Shown here: piece by piece, positions 1 to 5,956 of the stretch
Layout of the letters: the number at the start of each line of letters is the position of its first letter
How positions within the stretch are numbered: position 1 is the first letter of the stretch
Source of the DNA: Hydrogenophaga sp.
GTDB taxonomy: Bacteria > Pseudomonadota > Gammaproteobacteria > Burkholderiales > Burkholderiaceae_C
Length of the DNA stretch: 11,940 nt
Assembly: GCA_025458415.1 (NCBI GenBank)
Contig: JALOSN010000168.1
Location: 1-11,940 of the forward strand
Reading direction: 5' to 3'
Made by a program: the position numbers and the translations under genes
The notes under the pieces: generated by a model
What the model saw: the letters and a program-made list of their open reading frames with translations, nothing else
Database searches by the model: none
Told to the model about the DNA's origin: nothing

Positions 1-128
1 GGCCGCGCGCTGAACAGGACGGGCCAAGGGACCAGAATGGTGGTTTCGATCCGTTCTGCTCACACCCATCGGCTTTCTGAGTTTGCCACCCCTGGCGCCG
101 AAGGAAGCCGTCAACGTGCCCCTGCCCC
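1..128. other. Left-edge stretch with no assignable gene
   Basis: I can assign nothing here. One plus-strand frame stays open from the window edge to a stop at 130-132, and another ends at 11-13, so the tail of an upstream plus-strand gene is possible. A minus-strand ATG near position 70 is also open to the edge. Neither translation is recognisable. No convincing sigma-70 promoter is visible for the transporter gene that follows. A purine-rich AAGGAAG at 101-107 is the only SD-like sequence, about 21 nt from the chosen GTG start. Confidence 0.3.
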
Positions 129-1019
129 GTGACCCCTGCCAATCGCCGCGGCATCCTGACCATGATCGCCGCCATGGCCTTTTTTGTGGTCAATGATGCA
201 CTCGTCAAGCTGGCCAGTGACCAGGTGCCCACCGCCCAACTGATCTTCCTGCGCGGACTGGTGACCACGTCGCTTCTGCTGGCGGCCACGCTGCTCATGG
301 GGCAGTGGCACCCGATGCAGGCCCTCAGGTCCCGCGCCGTCTGGGCCCGGGCGGCACTCGACACGGTGGCCACTTTCGCCTACCTGACCGCCCTGTTCCA
401 TCTGCCCCTGGGCGTGGCCACCGCCATCGTGCTGGCCTCGCCCCTGTTCCTGGCCCTGATGGCGCGTACGCTGCTGAACGAACAGATTGAACGGCTGCGC
501 TGGTGGCTCATCGGGATCGGGTTTGCCGGCGTACTGCTGGTGGTGCAACCGGCCACCGAAGGTTTCAACGCGTTTGCCCTGCTGTGCCTGGGCGCCACCG
601 TGCTGCAGGCCGGCCGGGACCTCTCGACGCGCCTGGTCCCGCCGCAGGTGCCTTCGCTGCTCATCACCCTGTTCACGGTCGCTACAGTGACGCTGGCATC
701 CGCCGGCTGGACCTGGTCGACCGGCATCTGGGTTGCGCCCGATGGCAGGCACTGGACCCTGCTGATCGTGGCCGGCGCCTGCCTGGGCTGCGCCCACCAG
801 TTGCTGACCCTGAGCATGCGGGCCGGTGACATGAGCGTCGTCGGACTGTTCCGTTACAGCGGCCTGCTGTTCGCACTGCTGCTGGGCTTTGTGGTCTGGG
901 GTGAGCTGCCCAACCCGCTGGCCTGGATCGGGATCGGGCTGATCGTGATGGCTGGCGTGACCATGCTGCATCGCGAGCGGGCCCGGGTCCGGGCCACGCT
1001 GGACGCAGCGCTGGACTGA
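129..1019 (+). CDS. EamA/DMT-superfamily membrane transporter (10 TM)
   Basis: Predicted inner-membrane permease of the drug/metabolite transporter superfamily, 296 residues, matching the usual 280-310 of the two-EamA-repeat type. About ten hydrophobic segments can be seen, roughly residues 9-26, 37-57, 72-90, 95-113, 123-140, 147-163, 175-193, 208-227, 238-257 and 263-281. Each repeat has the family pattern: AFFVVNDALVK in the first helix, the ASPLFLAL helix, and the late GELPNPLAWIGIGLI helix. Such proteins export amino acids, metabolites or drugs; the substrate cannot be told from sequence. The GTG start at 129 keeps the conserved RRG before helix 1. An in-frame ATG at 162 would remove it and shorten helix 1. 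The stop TGA (1017-1019) directly abuts the stop of the convergent arsA, sharing TGATCA. There is no operon partner in the window. Confidence 0.88.
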   Translation: MTPANRRGILTMIAAMAFFVVNDALVKLASDQVPTAQLIFLRGLVTTSLLLAATLLMGQWHPMQALRSRAVWARAALDTVATFAYLTALFHLPLGVATAIVLASPLFLALMARTLLNEQIERLRWWLIGIGFAGVLLVVQPATEGFNAFALLCLGATVLQAGRDLSTRLVPPQVPSLLITLFTVATVTLASAGWTWSTGIWVAPDGRHWTLLIVAGACLGCAHQLLTLSMRAGDMSVVGLFRYSGLLFALLLGFVVWGELPNPLAWIGIGLIVMAGVTMLHRERARVRATLDAALD

Positions 1020-2828
1020 TCAGCGCGCCACCAGCCTTCCGAGGGCCTGCACACCGACCGGTGGCTCGGGTAGCCAGGGCAGCACGAAGGTCCGGCTGGC
1101 GAGTCCGCCGGCAATGCGGACCGCCTGCCGGTGTTCGCCGCCCAGGCGGGCCTGCAGCAGCGGGTCTGTGGTCCCACTGGCGGCAATGCTCTTGTTGATC
1201 ACCCAGGCCCACGGCTCGATCTTCGCCCGGCGCAAGTCGTCCTGCAGGGCCGCTGCCTGACTGACCGGCGTCACTTCGGGGAGGGTGACGATCAGGACCT
1301 TGGTCGTGTCCGGATCCTGCAGGCGCATCAGCGGCGTGATGATGTGCCTGGCGCTGGTGCTGCCTTCGTACTGGCGGGTCATCTGGCGGTGGTAGGCGCC
1401 GGTGGCGTCCATCAGCAGCAGGCTGTGGCCGGTGGGCGCGGTGTCCAGCACCACGAAGGCGGTGCGTGCCTCGTTGACCACCCGGCTGAACGCGTGGAAC
1501 ACCGCCACCTCTTCGGTGCAGGGGGACTGCAGGTCTTCAAGCAGCAGGGCCCGACCTTGCTCATCCAGCTCTTTGCCGCGGCTGGCCATGATCTTGGCGA
1601 TGTAGGCTTCGGTTTCGGCCTTGGGGTCGATGCGGCCCACTTTGAGGCCTGGCAGGCTGCCGCCGAGCGTGTCGGCGACATGGGCGGCCGGGTCGGTGGT
1701 GGTCAGGTGCACGCTATGGCCTCGTTGCACCAGGCCGACCGCCAGGGCCGCAGCGATCGTGGTCTTGCCCACACCGCCCTTGCCCATGACCATGATCAGG
1801 CCGTGCCCCGCCATGGCCAGTTCATCGGCCAGACGGGCCAGGGACTCGGCAGGCAATGGGTCGGTCGGGCTGGTCGTGGCTTGTCCCGCTGGCGCGTCTG
1901 CGGTCAGACTTCCCCCGAAAAGCGCCCGCAAGGCGGGCAGGCCCACGGTATCGAAGGCCCGCAGCGGAACTTCGTCGCGGGGCAGGCGTACCAGTGCGTC
2001 GGGCATGTCGTCCAGGGCCTGCCTGCCCAGGGCCTCGATGGCACGGGCCACCGGGTCATCGTCGCTGCGGGCATGGAACACCCCGTTGATGGCCAGCCGC
2101 TGGTTCGCCAGGCCCAGTTGGCGCAACTCGTCGGAGGTCCGCGCGGCCTCACGCATGGGGCGTGGGTCGGGGCGCGTGACCAGCACCACCGTGGTCAAAG
2201 AGGGATTGCCCAGCGCGCCCAGTGCCGCGTTGAAGCGCGCCTCCTGCATCTTCAGTCCGGAATGGGGCCCCAGACACGAGGCACCGCGGTCGTTGCCTGC
2301 CAGGAAACCGGTCCACGCCTTGGGCAGGCTCAGCAGGCGCAGGGTGTGCCCGGTGGGTGCCGTATCGAACACCACGTGGTCATGGCGTCCGGCAGCCCCG
2401 TCCCCCTCACCGGCGAGCAGCGCGGCGAATTCGTCGAAGGCAGCAATTTCAGTGGTGCAGGCGCCCGAAAGCTGCTCTCGCACCGTCTGGCGCTCGGCTT
2501 CGGATGCGCCGTCGTCCATCTGGGCCAGGACACGCTGGCGATAGGCCTCGGCCGCGGCATCGGGATCGATGTTGAGCATCTCCAGCCCGGGTACGCCGTT
2601 GACAGGGACCGGGTGGTTGGACAGCGGCACACCCAGCATCTCGTCCAGGTTGGACGCCGCGTCGGTGCTGACGAGCAACACCTTCAGGCCCTGATCGGCC
2701 AGTGCGATGGCGGTGGCCGTGGACAAGGACGTCTTGCCCACCCCGCCCTTGCCCGTGAAGAACAGGAATCGGGTGGGAGCGGTGGCATAGCCGGGCAGGT
2801 CAGCGTTGGGTGAATGGCCAAGGTTCAT
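1020..2828 (-). CDS. arsA: Two-domain ArsA-family ATPase (arsenite pump-driving type)
   Basis: Soluble anion-pump ATPase of 602 residues, close to the 583 of plasmid R773 ArsA, made of two homologous P-loop halves. The A1 P-loop GKGGVGKTS is at 26-34 and the A2 P-loop GKGGVGKTT at 349-357. Each half also has the signal-transduction motif DTAPTGH (155-161 and 462-468), and a linker lies near 305-335. Three cysteines sit in the contexts that bind As(III)/Sb(III) in ArsA: C124 (SGACTTE), C185 (SCLGP) and C437 (SPCTEE). Known ArsA couples ATP hydrolysis to the ArsB or Acr3 efflux channel. The frame opens further upstream, but MNLGH at 2828 is chosen because the earlier part overlaps the kinase gene and GGAAG lies just before this ATG. 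The gene follows the histidine kinase by 44 bp on the same strand. No arsR, arsB, acr3, arsC or arsD is in the window, so a metalloid role is inferred from the cysteines alone. Confidence 0.92.
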   Translation of the reverse strand: MNLGHSPNADLPGYATAPTRFLFFTGKGGVGKTSLSTATAIALADQGLKVLLVSTDAASNLDEMLGVPLSNHPVPVNGVPGLEMLNIDPDAAAEAYRQRVLAQMDDGASEAERQTVREQLSGACTTEIAAFDEFAALLAGEGDGAAGRHDHVVFDTAPTGHTLRLLSLPKAWTGFLAGNDRGASCLGPHSGLKMQEARFNAALGALGNPSLTTVVLVTRPDPRPMREAARTSDELRQLGLANQRLAINGVFHARSDDDPVARAIEALGRQALDDMPDALVRLPRDEVPLRAFDTVGLPALRALFGGSLTADAPAGQATTSPTDPLPAESLARLADELAMAGHGLIMVMGKGGVGKTTIAAALAVGLVQRGHSVHLTTTDPAAHVADTLGGSLPGLKVGRIDPKAETEAYIAKIMASRGKELDEQGRALLLEDLQSPCTEEVAVFHAFSRVVNEARTAFVVLDTAPTGHSLLLMDATGAYHRQMTRQYEGSTSARHIITPLMRLQDPDTTKVLIVTLPEVTPVSQAAALQDDLRRAKIEPWAWVINKSIAASGTTDPLLQARLGGEHRQAVRIAGGLASRTFVLPWLPEPPVGVQALGRLVAR

Positions 2829-2872
2829 GCTTCCAGCATGACACAGGACAGCCAAAAACGGCCTGATGCCGG

Positions 2873-4293
2873 TCAACCCTTTGGTAGTTCCGCTTGCACC
2901 CGCAACCCCGGCCCGGCGTTGCTCAGCACCAGCCGCCCCCCGTGGGCCTGGGTCACCAGGCGACACAGGTACAGGCCCAGCCCCACGCCGCCGGCAGCAC
3001 GGGTGCGGGCGCTGTCGGGGCGGTAGAAGGCCTGCGCCAGCTGGGCCAGTTGCGCGTCGGGGACGCCCGGTCCATGGTCGCGGACTTCGATGCGCACGCC
3101 GTTCGCTGTTCGCACCAGCTTCAGTTCCGGTGCCTGCGGGACTTCGCCGCCATGGCGCAAGGCATTGTCCAGCAGGTTGCGCAACAGCAGCCGCAGGCGG
3201 GCGCGGTCGGCATGGACGGCTGCCAGGTCGCCCTCGGCATGCAACACGATGTCCACCGCCCGCGGTCGCCCTCGGCATGCAACACGATGTCCACCGCCCG
3301 CGCATGGCGGGCGGTGAGCTCCTGAAGCACCTCACGCGCCAGGGCGGGCAGGTCCACCGGCTCGCGGTGCAGTACCGCGTGGTTGCCGGACAGCCGTTCG
3401 CTCTCCAGCAGGTCGCTCACCAGGTTGGCCATTTCCTGCAGGTCACCCAGCAGGGCCTGCCGCTGGGCGGCGGCTTCGCCTTGCTCCGGCAGCAGCTCGG
3501 CATGCAGACGCGCCCGCGTGATGGGGCTTCGCAGTTCGTGGCTGATGGCCAGCAACAATGCCCGCTTGGCTTCCAGCATCTCATGGATGTCGTTACCCAT
3601 GGTGTTGACCGTGACGGCCAGCTGGCCCAGCTCGTCGGGGCGGCCAGGGTGACGCACCGGGATGGGCTGGCCAAACTCGCCGGCGCCGAAGCGCCGGGCA
3701 CCGGCGCGGATGTCGTCCAGCGGCCGCAACAGGTGTCGGACATACAGGTAGGCCGACAGGGTGATCAGCAGCAAGGCCACGAGCGCCACACCGAAATGGC
3801 GTTGTCGACGCTCGAACGCCGCTTCGTTCAGCCCGAACGTGATCACATGGCCGTCGGCTGTGCGCCGCTGAAGCATGCGCTCCCAGTCCTTGTCCCCGCC
3901 CCATTGCTCCTGGTCCCAGCCCCGCTCCCGGGCGCGCCGCTGCCCTGCCCGGTCGGGACCGGCCTGGTCGGGGTGCGACAACCAGTTCACGGTCGGCCCC
4001 TCGATGCGCACTGTCAGGGGCAGGCGCTGCACCAGAGCCTGGGCGCGCTCGACACTGGGCGGTCCCGCGACCGGCACCACCACGTCGGCCGCCAGCCGGT
4101 CGATGTAGTCCATGAGCACCGGGCGTGCCGCCTCACGCCAGCCCAGGGTGAAGGCACGCTGTGCCCCCACGATGAACACACCGGCCAGCGCAACCGCCAG
4201 CAACAGGAACACCAGCACCATGCGCCGCTTGATGGATCGCCCGGGCAACAGGCGGGCAAACAGACCGGCAGGGGTGGATCTGGCCTCGGTCAT
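2873..4293 (-). pseudogene. Membrane sensor histidine kinase, frameshifted by a 38-bp tandem duplication
   Basis: OmpR-system type sensor kinase with the layout TM1 (~25-43), periplasmic region (~45-167), TM2 (~168-186), HAMP (~187-240) and HisKA with H-box LLLAISHELRSPITR (His252). The reading frame is correct to about residue 343 (VLHAEGD). It then enters a second copy of a 38-bp repeat out of frame and stops about 47 codons later, near 3121. The HATPase half continues in another frame (about 3256 to 2873): N-box RNLLDNALRHG, G1 DHGPGVP and G2 GGVGLGLYL. Removing one repeat copy gives a normal kinase of about 460 residues. As written, the product keeps the phosphoacceptor histidine but lacks ATP binding, so it should not autophosphorylate. 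It starts in a 4-bp ATGA overlap (4290-4293) with the response regulator stop, so the two form one transcription unit. Alternatives are a sequence error, or a reversible loss of function. Confidence 0.9.
3226..3302. repeat. Perfect 38-bp tandem direct duplication inside the kinase gene
   Basis: Two identical adjacent 38-bp units occupy 3227-3264 and 3265-3302. The unit begins GTCGCCCTCGGCATG and ends CCACCGCCCGCG, and one extra shared G at 3226 lets the register slide by one base. Since 38 is not a multiple of three, the second copy shifts the frame by two. The copies show no mismatches, so the event is either recent or an assembly artefact. Both copies encode the same kinase segment (AVDIVLHAEGD) when read in the right frame. 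Confidence 0.97.
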
Positions 4294-4994
4294 GGCTGGA
4301 CGCGCCGCAGGGCCAGCGAGTAGCCGGCGTTGCGCAAAGTCTTGATGCAGTCCAGCGGCTCCAGCTTCTTGCGCAGGCGGCTGACCACGATGTCCACCGC
4401 CCGGGTGTAGAGGTCGGCTTCGTGGCCGCGCAGCCGGTTGAGGATGTCGTCGCGGCTGAACACCCGGCCCGGCTCGCGCGCCAGCAGGTACAGCAATTCA
4501 AACTCGGTGCCGGTCAGCTCGACCTCCTGGCCCTGGCGCTGCACGCTGCGCCGGGCCGGGTCGATGAGCAGACCCTCGAAGCTCAGAAGGCCCGGGTCTG
4601 CCGGTGCGGCAGCGACGCCGGTGCGCACACTGCCGTTGCGGCGGCGCAGCAGGGTCTGCACACGGGCCACCAGCTCGCGCGGCTCGAAGGGCTTGGGCAG
4701 GTAATCGTCGGCGCCCAGCTCCAGGCCCACCACGCGGTCCATCACGTCACCGCGCGCGGTGAGCATGACGATGGGGATGTCGTTGTCCTTGCGGATGGTC
4801 CGGCACAGCTCGAAACCATCCATTTCGGGCAGCATGACGTCGAGAATGGCGACGTCGAACCCGCCCTCGCGAAGCTGCGCAAGACCTTGGCTCGGCCGCG
4901 TGGCCTGCACCAGCTCCAGCTCGTAGCGCCGGAAATAGGTGGCCAGCGGCGGGCCGAGCTGTTCGTCGTCGTCGATGAGCAGGATGCGGGGCAT
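4290..4994 (-). CDS. OmpR/PhoB-family response regulator (RstA/CpxR-like)
   Basis: Two-domain DNA-binding response regulator of 234 residues. Receiver domain, residues 1-117: acidic cluster IDDDEQ (7-12), phosphoacceptor Asp52 in ILDVMLPEMDG, Thr79 in MLTARG and Lys101 in LPKPF. Winged-helix output domain, roughly 138-230: LTGTEFELLYLLA, the recognition-helix region TRAVDIVVSRLRKKL, and the wing ending IKTLRNAGYSL. The full length is normal and nothing is missing. The ATG at 4994 (MPRILLIDD) is chosen because receivers start there. An upstream in-frame ATG would add unrelated residues and overlap the preceding gene. That gene's stop is only 10 bp upstream, and the kinase start overlaps this stop by 4 bp, so the partner assignment is secure. 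No strong SD precedes the start, so translation may be coupled to the upstream gene. Targets are unknown; autoregulation of the Spy-like gene is a reasonable inference. Confidence 0.93.
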   Translation of the reverse strand: MPRILLIDDDEQLGPPLATYFRRYELELVQATRPSQGLAQLREGGFDVAILDVMLPEMDGFELCRTIRKDNDIPIVMLTARGDVMDRVVGLELGADDYLPKPFEPRELVARVQTLLRRRNGSVRTGVAAAPADPGLLSFEGLLIDPARRSVQRQGQEVELTGTEFELLYLLAREPGRVFSRDDILNRLRGHEADLYTRAVDIVVSRLRKKLEPLDCIKTLRNAGYSLALRRVQP

Positions 4995-5004
4995 GGGCTG
5001 ATTG

Positions 5005-5316
5005 TCACACCGGTGTGGCACAGGCCATGCCACGGTGCCGGATCACCAGCCGCCGCAGCCGGTGCTGGGCGGCCGCCGGAAGCCGGTCGAACCGGTCCGC
5101 AGCCTCCAGCAGGTCTGGCAGCACCGGCAGGCTATCGACCGGCTGCCGGCGATGGGCCGAAGCCCACAGGCCGAGTGCGTGTTGTCGGTCGAATCGCGGA
5201 CCCCACAACATGGCGAGCACTTCTTCGTGCGGTTCGCCACAGTTCCCCAGCAGGCAGGCGCCGTGTCGGCGGGCCACCTGGGTCAGGACGCGGCTCGATG
5301 GGTCGACTGCCGGCAT
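5005..5316 (-). CDS. Small protein of unknown function within the two-component operon
   Basis: A 103-residue protein that I do not recognise. It has no signal peptide and no clear membrane segment. It is rich in Arg, Leu and His, with a cysteine pair CLLGNC at 21-26 and a basic, leucine-rich C-terminal half (about 60-95) that could be helical. It is accepted as real for three reasons. There is a GAGGA SD about 5 nt before the ATG at 5316. It sits 36 bp after the Spy-like gene and 10 bp before the response regulator on the same strand. There is also no better frame in the gap. It probably belongs to the same transcript as the two-component genes and may act with them, for example as an accessory or metal-responsive protein, but that is a guess. 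A conserved hypothetical is the safest name. Confidence 0.65.
   Translation of the reverse strand: MPAVDPSSRVLTQVARRHGACLLGNCGEPHEEVLAMLWGPRFDRQHALGLWASAHRRQPVDSLPVLPDLLEAADRFDRLPAAAQHRLRRLVIRHRGMACATPV
5006..5017. repeat. 12-bp perfect palindrome at the orf103/RR junction
   Basis: CACACCGGTGTG reads the same on both strands. It covers the last codons and part of the stop of the 103-residue gene, 11 bp upstream of the response-regulator start. It could be a small operator or a weak RNA hairpin affecting coupled translation. It could also be chance in GC-rich DNA. No function is shown. Confidence 0.4.
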
Positions 5317-5352
5317 GGTGTCCTCGCAGGTGAGAGCGAACCCGAACCCGGC

Positions 5353-5820
5353 TCAGCCCCGGCGCCAGCCGCGGCGCTTGTCCATGAGCTCACGCACCTG
5401 GGCCTGCTGGGCCGGCGTCAGGCTGTCGTAGAAGTTGGCCATGGCCTCGATGACCTTGGGCGAACTGCCCTGCACAGCCTGCGTCTTCTGCTCCATCAGT
5501 TGCTGGGCCTTGCTGCGGTCGAATTTCTCGCCGGCGATCAGGGCCTTGAGCTCCTCGCGGGGCTGGGCACTGTCACCCTTGACCGCTTTGCGGGCCGCCA
5601 GCATCTCGTCGGCCAGGAGACCCAGCTTCTGCTTCTGTTCGGCATTGAGCTCAAGCTTGCTGCTGACGCGCTCGATGGCCTTGCCACGAACCTCGGTGAT
5701 CCGCTCTTCGCTCCAGCCGCGCTCATGGTGTTCGCCGCGGTGGCCGCAGGCGCTCAGGCCGCCCAGGACGAGGGTGGCGCCGGTGACGGCAATCAGGGTG
5801 CGCTTGATCCAGGGTTTCAT
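5353..5820 (-). CDS. Spy/CpxP-like periplasmic LTxxQ protein, probable lipoprotein
   Basis: A 155-residue exported protein resembling the Spy/CpxP family of periplasmic, ATP-independent chaperones and stress-feedback proteins. The N-terminus MKPWIKRTL is followed by a hydrophobic stretch and a lipobox LSAC with Cys25, which predicts lipid anchoring rather than a soluble form. A His-rich patch (HRGEHHERG) follows. The body looks all-helical and carries two LTxxQ-type motifs, LNAEQ at 58-62 and LTPAQ at 134-138, spaced as in the family. The start at 5820 has AAAGGA about 8 nt upstream. It is the first gene of a run continuing into orf103, the response regulator, the kinase and arsA. In Cpx-type systems the matching protein is induced by the regulator and inhibits the sensor; the same feedback here is an inference. 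The His-rich patch could bind metal. Confidence 0.82.
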   Translation of the reverse strand: MKPWIKRTLIAVTGATLVLGGLSACGHRGEHHERGWSEERITEVRGKAIERVSSKLELNAEQKQKLGLLADEMLAARKAVKGDSAQPREELKALIAGEKFDRSKAQQLMEQKTQAVQGSSPKVIEAMANFYDSLTPAQQAQVRELMDKRRGWRRG

Positions 5821-5862
5821 GACGGTGTTCCTTTCAGGAAGGGTGTTGAACATGACCGTCAT
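5819..5862 (-). repeat. Inverted repeat pairing with the Spy-like gene's start codon
   Basis: ATGACGGT (5819-5826) and ACCGTCAT (5855-5862) are perfect 8-bp inverted arms 28 bp apart. In the mRNA the arms could pair so that the AUG at 5820-5818 lies in the stem and the SD in the loop, which might damp translation. The upstream arm itself starts with an in-frame ATG (5862), an alternative but poorer start. Regulatory use is unproven. Confidence 0.35.
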
Positions 5863-5956
5863 GGTGCCGACGCGAGCCCCCGCGGTGTTTGCAGGACGGT
5901 CTCGGTTTTTTTCGGAATGTTTCAGCCCACCGTCACGGCATTTTCAGGAGGCGTTC
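5821..5956. promoter_or_regulatory. Divergent intergenic region serving the Spy-like operon and the phytase-like gene
   Basis: This 136-bp gap separates two divergent genes and must hold at least one promoter for each, since no other start sites lie nearby. It contains a T7 run on the plus strand (5906-5912), which is an A-tract on the minus strand. I could not identify credible -35/-10 pairs, nor a clear CpxR-type GTAAA-N5-GTAAA or RstA-type box on either strand. Binding by the adjacent response regulator is plausible from position only. Confidence 0.45.
5946..5951 (+). promoter_or_regulatory. Shine-Dalgarno AGGAGG deciding the phytase-like start
   Basis: A perfect AGGAGG lies 5 nt upstream of ATG 5957. 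It is the strongest ribosome-binding site near this gene and favours that ATG over the in-frame ATG at 6014, which has only a weak GAGAAA upstream. Confidence 0.6.

Noticed and set aside
70..110. CGGCTT / AAGCCG inverted pair as a terminator
   Set aside because: The 6-bp arms are 29 bp apart with no following T-run, so a terminator is not supported.
1131..2813. Long plus-strand open frame opposite arsA (about 560 codons)
   Set aside because: It is the antisense of a clearly recognisable ArsA, its translation is Gly/Gln/His-rich without any family resemblance, and long antisense frames are expected in GC-rich DNA.
2829..3335. Upstream extension of the arsA frame
   Set aside because: The frame stays open by chance across the kinase 3' end. 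Homology to ArsA starts only after residue MNLGH at 2828, and the extension reads as Arg/Pro/Ala-rich noise.
2866..4323. Long plus-strand open frame opposite the kinase gene
   Set aside because: Low-complexity translation antisense to a gene with clear HAMP, HisKA and HATPase motifs; no SD and no family signal.
5885..5920. Possible sigma-70 promoter around TTGCAG (5889-5894)
   Set aside because: There is no acceptable -10 hexamer at 16-18 bp spacing, only a T-run and a GC-containing sequence.
5821..5956. CpxR or RstA binding box
   Set aside because: No GTAAA-N5-GTAAA or RstA-type consensus was found on either strand; only the position suggests regulation.
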